Below, in pieces: positions 57,373 to 64,000 of a stretch of DNA of 64,000 nucleotides (the stretch's first letter is position 1; each line of letters starts with the position of its first letter). The notes beneath the pieces were generated by a model that saw only the letters and a list, made by a program, of their open reading frames with translations, did no database searches and had not been told where the DNA came from. Where the stretch lies: assembly GCF_003597395.2 (NCBI RefSeq), contig NC_133771.1, forward strand, positions 58,696,353 to 58,760,352, in the 5' to 3' direction. Made by a program: the position numbers and the translations under genes. Origin of the DNA: Chelonoidis abingdonii. Its lineage: Eukaryota > Chordata > Testudines > Testudinidae.

Positions 57373-59254
57373 TGAGTGCTAGCAGTGGGAAGTAAGAATC
57401 CAGAAGCCAGTAGGAATATTATTTTTCTTTTCTCTGCTAAGGTTTTTAGAAGAGAGAAAGGGTTTGGTTTTAAAAGCAGCCAGAGAGACATTTTTTTTCC
57501 CTCTGCTGCTTTGAGGCTTGCATATTAAGCCAAAGACATTAAGGGTCTTTTGTTAAACAATAGCACTCCCATGAGAGTCAAATACCCAGCAAACACACAC
57601 AGGTAAATAAAGTGGCTTTGTTTTGGTTAATTACATATCAAAAGAGTAGCAAGAAGAGAAAAAACGAGTTGCTAGGCAGAACCCAGGAGACAACGGAGAG
57701 CCAGCAGTTCAGACAATAACCACCAAAGGGCACCCCAGCACAAGAAACAGGAACCATGACTACCAAAGATGCCCTGAAAAAGGAAAGAGCACGGCAACAA
57801 GCCATAGACAACGAAAATGAAATAAGAGATGGATGGATCTAATTAAGGCCGAACAAGAAGCCAGGAGCAGCCCATAAAAGAGAACAAGAAGCCAAAAATT
57901 GCAGCCACAAATAAAACAAGAAGAGACGAGGCAGCCACAGAAGACAGATAGAACTCCAGAGGGAAAAAACAACAAAAGATGGAAAAACAGAGGAGGCCAT
58001 CGCAGGCGCTGGAGTTAGAACAGCTAAGCACAGACACCACCACTCCTAACAACCATCCGCCAATACTTTTCCCACACAAGAAATTTCCCAATTACAAGGC
58101 GTGATGACATGGAGACCTTCTTTTACGAAATTGAAAGGCCTGTCTGGGTACAAGATCCCTGAAGACCAGTACTATGCTGAGCGGAGGTTACACCTCAGTG
58201 GACCCTTAGCAGACTGTGCGCGCTGAAATCCAAAGGACAAATGAATGATTATAACTTTCAACCAAGGCCAGATACAGAATGGGGATAACCCGCAGATCAT
58301 GCCCGTTGGCGGTCAGAAACCAAAAGTGGAAACTAGATGGGTCATTTCCCAAACACGCCTACTACGTTGGGAAGCATTATGATGCCTGGATTCAGGAACA
58401 AGGTTCAAATCATTGACGAACTGCACCTCCTCATGACAATGGAGCAGTTCTTGGATGGTGTTCCTGAGGACATAACACGGTACATCCTAGATGGAAAACC
58501 CAAACTCTCGCCGAGTGGGGGAGATTGGAGCCAAATGGATGGAAGTGGCTGAAGCAAGAAAGCTACTGTAAAGGGCAATGAAACCCCCAGGGCGGCACAC
58601 TGACAATAAACCCTACAACCAAGGCAACCCAAAACTCCACCTAACCACCCAAGGGAAGCCACGACACCCTATCGCTTCACCTCCCAGTCGTACGTAACTT
58701 ACCTCAACCAGTGACCTGTTAGCTGGAAGATGCTATAAAGTGTAATGGAATGGGCATATAAAAGCCAACTGCCACAAACCACCCGGGCAAGTCATTACCC
58801 ACCATCACACCAAAGATCCCCAGGCCCAGATACCCCTCAATCCCTGGAGCAAGGAACATTTGAAAGTGGGCGAAGAAGGTTACCGCGTGGAGAGACACGC
58901 GGGCACAAGTGTCAGCTATTCACCAATCCTTCGTGGATCCTAAACTCATCACCCAAGGCCAAAGTGACCATTTACCCTTCATGTCACAAGCGTCGACTTG
59001 CCTACAGGCTGAACTGCCTTCCGTACAAAGGCTGGTCAGGAATGTGGACGTTTGCAGTCTATGACAAATTTCCATCCCCATGCTCCCGGGGAAGACTTGG
59101 CAACCACGTGAAGCGGGCCAAGAGAGTAGATGTTACACGCAGCCAAACCAGCAAGCTTCCAACCCATTCCTGTCTCCGCGAGCCGTCCACAGGGGAACCC
59201 GTCTATGTTACAGAGACCAGACAGAGGTAGTGGACCCGGATCCCATGCCAACGG
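57373..59254 (+). mobile_element. truncated gag region of the LTR element, Gmr1-like, inactive
   Basis: Candidate gag ATG at 57756. The frame soon breaks and recovers in pieces. The piece at 58337-58552 has MTMEQFLDGVPEDITRYILD, the pattern of the SCAN domain and of the Gmr1-like gypsy capsids from which SCAN is thought to derive. Around 58716-58790, Cys and His codons spaced like a CCHC zinc knuckle remain. 58745-59230 is a further open stretch that may be protease-region sequence in part. Stops, shifts and loss of everything after this point (no RT or integrase seen, no 3' LTR) make it non-functional. Confidence 0.7.
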
Positions 59255-59520
59255 TGATCTTATCTAAGCACTGAGACATCTTGGTGGTAGTGGTGTGCAC
59301 ATATGCGGTAAAGAAAAGATAAAGCAATGTGCAATCTGCATAGGCCTGGCACTTAATGCATGTTGTCTGACCAGTTCATCTAGTGGCTGCATGTAGATGT
59401 TGAATGAGACCAGAGAGAATTGATTCTTGGGAGACTCAACAAGTGACATCAGTAGTGGCAGAGATGCAGATTTCCACTGCTACTCTTTGTGTGAGTCCTG
59501 CGAGTAAAGATTTAAACCAT
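59255..59520 (-). mobile_element. L2-like LINE fragment, antisense, includes right 71-bp repeat
   Basis: The minus frame contains SFNIYMQPLDELVRQHAL and, further on, FSLPHM. This is the L2 reverse transcriptase region after the [13 protein letters not shown] block and around the decayed YADD box. Positions 59255-59325 repeat 56466-56536, so this LINE was the target of the LTR-element insertion. Confidence 0.8.
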
Positions 59521-59757
59521 ATTAATAATACCTAGCTTTTACATAGTACTTTTCATCTGTAGAACCCAAAACCTTTTATAAAGGAGGTCAGTATTATCAT
59601 CCCATTTTACAGATAAGGAAACTGAGGCATCCAGAAGTGAAATGACTTGCCCAAGGTCACAATACAGGCCAGTGGCAGAGTTACGACTAGAACCTAGATT
59701 TCTTGAGTCCCTGGCCAGTGCTTTATCAACTATGCCACACTGCCTTGTCTGAACCCT
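59521..59757 (-). mobile_element. MIR SINE, antisense
   Basis: Plus strand shows 'cattttacagataaggaaac', 'tgacttgcccaaggtcacaa' and 'cagtgctttatcaac', the complement of the MIR core and head. Well preserved for a MIR. Confidence 0.9.
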
Positions 59758-60278
59758 TGCTACCTCTCTCAGGTGGGACAGAGGTAACTCACGTTCACTA
59801 GTGCTGAATACTGCAGACAGGTACAGAGGGACGAGAATGCATGTCTGCTCTCCATCCATTGGCAGGAAGAGACTATCCAACAATGCTGTTAAAGATGTTT
59901 CTGTCTCATGTCATGGCCTGAATCCAGACTATGGTGGGTCTAGGGTATTAGCTTAAATTAGACAAGACTGTAGTTGGATTTTGGCTAGTTTCTCTATCAG
60001 CTTGCTCAGGAATGAAAGATTTGGTACTCTGTTGATCACTCTGTTGTATATTTGAAGGAGGAAGAGAAGATTCCTTCTGAAGTGAGCAACTGTCTATTTT
60101 TGTCGTAGGTATCACCAGTTGTTCATTAGAGAGATATTTAAGAGATATTGCACCACCCACCTTGTCTTGCAAATATCCTGAGACCAACACAAGTACAACT
60201 ACACTGCATACACCAGTTGCTCATGACTGTCTTTCACCAGCCAGGCAGGGCATAGATTGGGTGCACAGTTCTTGTGTT
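59758..60278. other. no gene recognised
   Basis: An 80-codon minus frame (59948-60190) with Ser/Gln-rich composition is present. I find no family for it and no flanking splice pair that stands out. Confidence 0.4.
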
Positions 60279-60283
60279 GAGGC

Positions 60284-61087
60284 TGTCAAGGTTCTTTCCC
60301 CACTTTGAACTTTAGAGTACAAAAGTGGGGACCTGCCTGAACACTTCTAAGCTTACTTACTAGCTTAGATCTGGTACGCTGCCACCAGCCAGAAATTTCA
60401 GTGTCTGGCACGCTACCCGTCCCCCCCAAAACTTTCCCCTCCCTGGGTTGCCTTGAGGGACTTCACCAATTCCCTGGTGAACACAGATTTAAACTTCTTG
60501 GATTTTAAAACAAGGAGGAATTAACTATCCCCCCCTCCTTTCCCCCCACCAATCCCTGCTGAGTTCAGACCCAATCCCCTTGGATCTCAAAACAAGGAAA
60601 ATCAATCAGATTCTTAAAAAGAAAGCTTTTAATTAAAGAAAGAAATGGTAAAAATTATCTCTGTAAAATCAGGATGGAAAATGCTTTACAGGGTACTCAG
60701 ATTCATATAGACCAGAGGGACCCCACCCCCAGCCTTAGATTCAAAGTTACAGCAAACAGAGGTAAAAATCCTTCCAGCAAAATAAACATTTACAAGTTGA
60801 GAAAACAAACATAAGACTAATCCACCTTGCCTGGCTATTACTTACAATTTTGACACATGAAAGACTGATTCAGAAAGATTTGGAGAGCCTGGATGTACGT
60901 CTGGTCCCTCTTAGTCCCGAGAGCGAAGAACAAAACAAAAAGTACAAACAAAGACTTCCCTCCACTAAGATTTGAAAGTATCCTGTCCCCCTATTGGTCC
61001 CCTGGTCAGGTGTCAGCCAGGTTTACTGAGCTTCTTAACCCTTTACAGGTAAAAGAGACATTAACTCTTAACTATCTGTTTATGACA
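60284..61087 (-). mobile_element. solo LTR with perfect 5-bp target duplication
   Basis: Plus strand starts TGTCAAGGTTCTTTCCCCAC and ends CTGTTTATGACA. GAGGC flanks both sides (60279-60283 and 61088-61092). The terminal 60 bp ('ccctttacaggtaaaagaga', 'cattaactcttaactatctg') match the 18633-19479 and 56537-57372 LTRs. An internal frame at 60893-61249 is not coding. Confidence 0.92.
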
Positions 61088-61414
61088 GAGGCTCTGTTAG
61101 TTGTTCAGTATTTCTTGAGCAGTGACTGTACTAAACTTCAAGAATTCAGGTGGGCTGTGGGGTTTTTTTTGTTTCTTGTTTTGGGTATTTTTGCTGCTAT
61201 AAGGTGGGGCAGGTCCATGCTCTTTGAGAGCCTTCCCAAATATAGATGATCTTTTAGTGAACATGTTAGTTCTTCACAGTGCTTGGTTCTGTAGTGGGCT
61301 GTAGGCACTCAGAATTGACAAAGTGGGTTACCACCCTGGATAGCTCCTTGATTGGCAATCATTTCCGAGGACTTATGGAGGATTGTCGACATCCCAGTAC
61401 ACTGGAAAATTAAT

Positions 61415-61500
61415 GGATTCTTAGATTTTAAGGCCAAAAGGGACCATTATGCCCATCTACTCTAATCTGCTGGATAATACTGGCTACAGAACCTCACCTC
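61415..61500 (-). mobile_element. CR1 3' tip, antisense
   Basis: 'ttagattttaaggccaaaag' and 'ggaccattatg..catctact' resemble the complement of the CR1 terminus. Confidence 0.6.
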
Positions 61501-62200
61501 AGTTTTTAAGAATGGCATAAAACCTGGGAAATTACAGACCACTAACATTGACTACAGATATGTGGAATATTGCTAGAACAGATAACAAAACAATCAGTTA
61601 TTATGTAGAAGAACATATGTGATACACAGCATGGATTTGTCCAAAAATAAATCATACCAAACTCATAATTTTTCTTTGAATAGAAGCTTGTTACATAAAG
61701 GGAATGCAATGGACTTAGTATTGGGCACAACATCCTCTCAGGGAAGCTAATGAAAAATGTATTCAATGGAACTACTATAAAATGGATACCGAATTGGATT
61801 AAAAATTAAATATGGGGTAATTATTAATAATTCAGTATCAAATTGGAAGGAGGTGTTGAATGGGATCCTAGAGGGTCTGTTCTGTTCTGCATTAATAATA
61901 TAGAGGATGGTGTGGAGAGTCACACAAACCCAAAATTCAGGTGACAAAGAACTGGGAAGCGTTATGCAGTCCTTGGAGGACAGGAGCAAAATACAATACT
62001 ATTTTGATAAACTGCAGAAATGATCTGAATAAATAATTTCAGTAAAATGAGATTCAGTCAAGATAATGTAAAGTGATTCATGTAGAATACTCAAACACAC
62101 TAATGCAGAATTGGGAAATGTTGACTAGACAGCAGTACGGCAAAGAAAATGGAGGTATGTAGTAGCTGATTCAGGCTCATTCAGTAAATACTTTCTAGCT
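61501..62200 (+). mobile_element. decayed CR1 reverse transcriptase
   Basis: In shifting plus frames one can follow the CR1 RT order: a GNYRPL-type block near 61530 ('gggaaattacagaccactaa'), QHGF near 61630 ('cagcatggatttgtcc'), an IN(N)IEDGVES-type block near 61890 and a decayed continuation. Heavily mutated. Confidence 0.65.
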
Positions 62201-62209
62201 AGGTTTAAA

Positions 62210-63425
62210 AGAACTGCAAAAAGATGTTGAAAGGTTCCCATGTCAGGTAGGGTTCATGATCAATGTACATTAGAGTTCAAAGATCAGAAATTTTAGGGGA
62301 GTCTAGGATTTGTTCCATCATATTGGCATGTTCCTGCAAAGTGTTCAGTGCCTCCTGTGAGGTGCTTATGCTCATATTCCACTGAAATCCACCCCTAGAT
62401 CAGTTTATCTGGGAACGGAGGGGAAGGACATTCTTGATGTAGCGCTCTCTGTTACCTCTCTCCCTTCATATGATAGAGCCCAATTTGCTCACCTTCAAGG
62501 CATGGTTTAAAAACTAAAAAGGGCACATTTGATTTATAAAGTCTTTATAGTTTGTTTCCATTGAAATCAGTTGGAGTTGAGGGTATTCAGTGTCAGCATT
62601 GGCCTGTATGTTTATGTGAATTGGTGTAGAACAAAAAGAGTAAACAGCTTTTCTATTGGATTCTGAAATTAATCCCAGCAGGTAAAAATATTTCACATAG
62701 ATTAAAATAAAATACTACAAAACTGCACTAATGACATGTTCCAAAGCTCACTGAAGACAATGGAAGCCTTTCCATGATTTCAGTGGGCTTTGGATCAGGC
62801 CCAAAAGCCTTTAATAAAAACCCTGCTATTACAACACACTGTACTAGGATCCTGGGTATTTTTTCTAATAGACTGGTACACCCATTTACAAGAGCTAGTG
62901 GTTTATTTCTTGAGTGTCCGAGGATGTACAGTATAATGTGGCTATATAGGGATAAACTATAACTCTAGGGGGGTAACTCTGAAAGCATTGCCATTACATA
63001 GGTCACAGTATATAAGCTTTCATAGCCATAGTTTTCTGAGAATTTTGGTACCATAGCTGATATAAAGGAAAGAAAATTTGTAAGCCAACTGATTTTAAAC
63101 AATATGTGATAGATACCAAGAATTTCTTTCAAGTGTTAAGATTTGAGCTCTGTGCCAGGTGCCTTAATCTAAACAAATGATGTTATGCAGAATAATTAAA
63201 TCCATAATTCTGGGTAAGAATTTTCAGTTTCAGGATTTTTTCCTATCCCCCATCTGCCCGGTACAGTATGGAACAAGCTCAACTAGCAACTTCTTGTTCT
63301 ATTAGAAGTGTTCAGAAAAAAAAACAAAACACTAAGGCAAAATTCACCCCAGTGAAATTCACAGCTGCCACTTCATTTTTGTCAAAGAGTTGAAGCCATT
63401 TACACCAGTGATGAGTTTGGCACAT
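62210..63425. other. no gene recognised
   Basis: Unique AT-rich sequence with a fold-back block at about 62735-62805 ('aaagctcactgaagacaatg' against 'cagtgggctttggatcaggc'). Confidence 0.4.
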
Positions 63426-63429
63426 AAGA

Positions 63430-63745
63430 GTACATCTACACTGGGGGGAAAAAAACCCACAGCAGCGAGTCTCAGAGCCTGGATCAACTGCCTTGAGCTC
63501 CCACTATAGGGCTAAAAATAGCTGTGTAGATGTTCCCATTTGGTCTAGAGCCTCGGCTCTAAAAACTGGCCAGGGCAGTTGGGGCCTCAGAGCCCAGGCT
63601 CCAGTCCAGTTGGGAATGTCTCCACTGCTATTTTTAGCCCCATAGCATGAGCCCTAGAAGCCTGAGTCAGTTGACCCAAGCTCTGGGATTTTCTGCTGCA
63701 GGGTTTTCTTTCTTTCTTTGGCAGTATAGACACGCCCAGAGTCTA
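63430..63745. mobile_element. fold-back MITE
   Basis: Best-preserved member of its family here. Left 'atagggctaaaaatagctgt' pairs with right 'actgctatttttagccccat'. 'gcctggatcaactgcc' pairs with 'gagtcagttgacccaagc'. Outer 'catctacactg' pairs with 'cagtatagacacg'. Ends 'gtatagacacgccc' at about 63738. The remaining bases to 64000 hold nothing I recognise. Confidence 0.85.
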
Positions 63746-64000
63746 CAATTAACTTTAAAGGCTTGATAATTCTTTTATGTGCAGAAGAGCTTGCAAAGAG
63801 AAAAGTTGTGGTAAAAATTCATTGAAAATGTGCACTGTAACTAAGATGCAACTGTCTCTGCAAAAATCATGGACACTGGCTGCTGTCATCCAGCGATGGC
63901 TGACGTTCCTTAGACTGCAACATGCCAGTATAAAGACATAAAGTTGTTAACAGAGTGGTTGAAAATATGGTTCAGGGCAACAACTATCCTGAGAGTTGAG

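Noticed and set aside
56537..59254. Intact endogenous retrovirus or active retrotransposon
   Set aside because: Only one LTR plus a broken gag region is present, with no reverse transcriptase, integrase, envelope or 3' LTR.
59948..60190. 80-codon Ser/Gln-rich minus-strand frame
   Set aside because: Looks protein-like at first, but I could not match it to any family or find paired splice sites with confidence.
60893..61249. 118-codon plus-strand frame
   Set aside because: It lies across the end of a minus-strand solo LTR and its flank. Not coding.
1..64000. CRISPR arrays, prokaryotic operons, defence systems
   Set aside because: No regularly spaced repeats, Shine-Dalgarno-led gene runs or dense coding. 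The window is vertebrate chromosomal DNA.

Overview
The window is animal nuclear DNA, most likely from a turtle of the suborder Cryptodira. It has one split protein-coding gene with GT-AG introns, a CpG island, and dense layers of old transposable elements. The turtle call rests on a tRNA-derived SINE (29847-30280) that I recognise from memory as the cryptodiran Cry SINE, together with many CR1 LINE fragments, L2 and MIR relics, hAT-type DNA transposons and Ty3/gypsy-like LTRs. I could not search a database, so the species is not established.

The only gene I can defend fully is OGFRL1 (opioid growth factor receptor-like 1), complete on the minus strand. Its start codon is at 53728 inside a CpG island and its stop is at 41257-41255. 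Seven coding exons join without a frame break into 1491 nt (496 residues plus stop), and all six introns have GT-AG ends. Introns 1, 3 and 6 carry most of the transposon load. The 3' UTR runs from 41254 toward lower coordinates; its end is not settled.

Region 1-34 kb, downstream of OGFRL1, has no convincing gene. It holds antisense CR1 copies (2.1-3.0, 15.1-16.4 and 22.2-24.8 kb), hAT-type elements (4.4-6.1 kb), a 140-bp inverted repeat (6.3/7.1 kb), a transposon with 29-bp terminal inverted repeats (7.6-8.5 kb), and a nested cluster of LTR, hAT, Tigger-like, CR1 and solo-LTR elements (16.4-19.7 kb). It also holds an unnamed 1-kb element with short terminal direct repeats (21.15-22.18 kb), a SINE with a hAT element inside it (29.9-30.3 kb), and one exon-like open segment (33.15-33.32 kb). 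Region 34.8-41.2 kb is comparatively poor in repeats.

Region 54-64 kb, upstream of OGFRL1, is again mobile DNA. It includes a 160-codon open frame resembling Myb/SANT-like DNA-binding proteins (55.1-55.6 kb). It also includes a 2.7-kb 3'-truncated LTR retrotransposon (56.54-59.25 kb) whose flanks are a 71-bp direct repeat of an L2 LINE, far longer than a normal integrase target duplication. I found no CRISPR array, prokaryote-type operon, intact virus or intact autonomous transposon. The most unusual items are the 71-bp flanking repeat, the 1-kb direct-repeat element, the Myb/SANT-like frame and the orphan exon-like segment.
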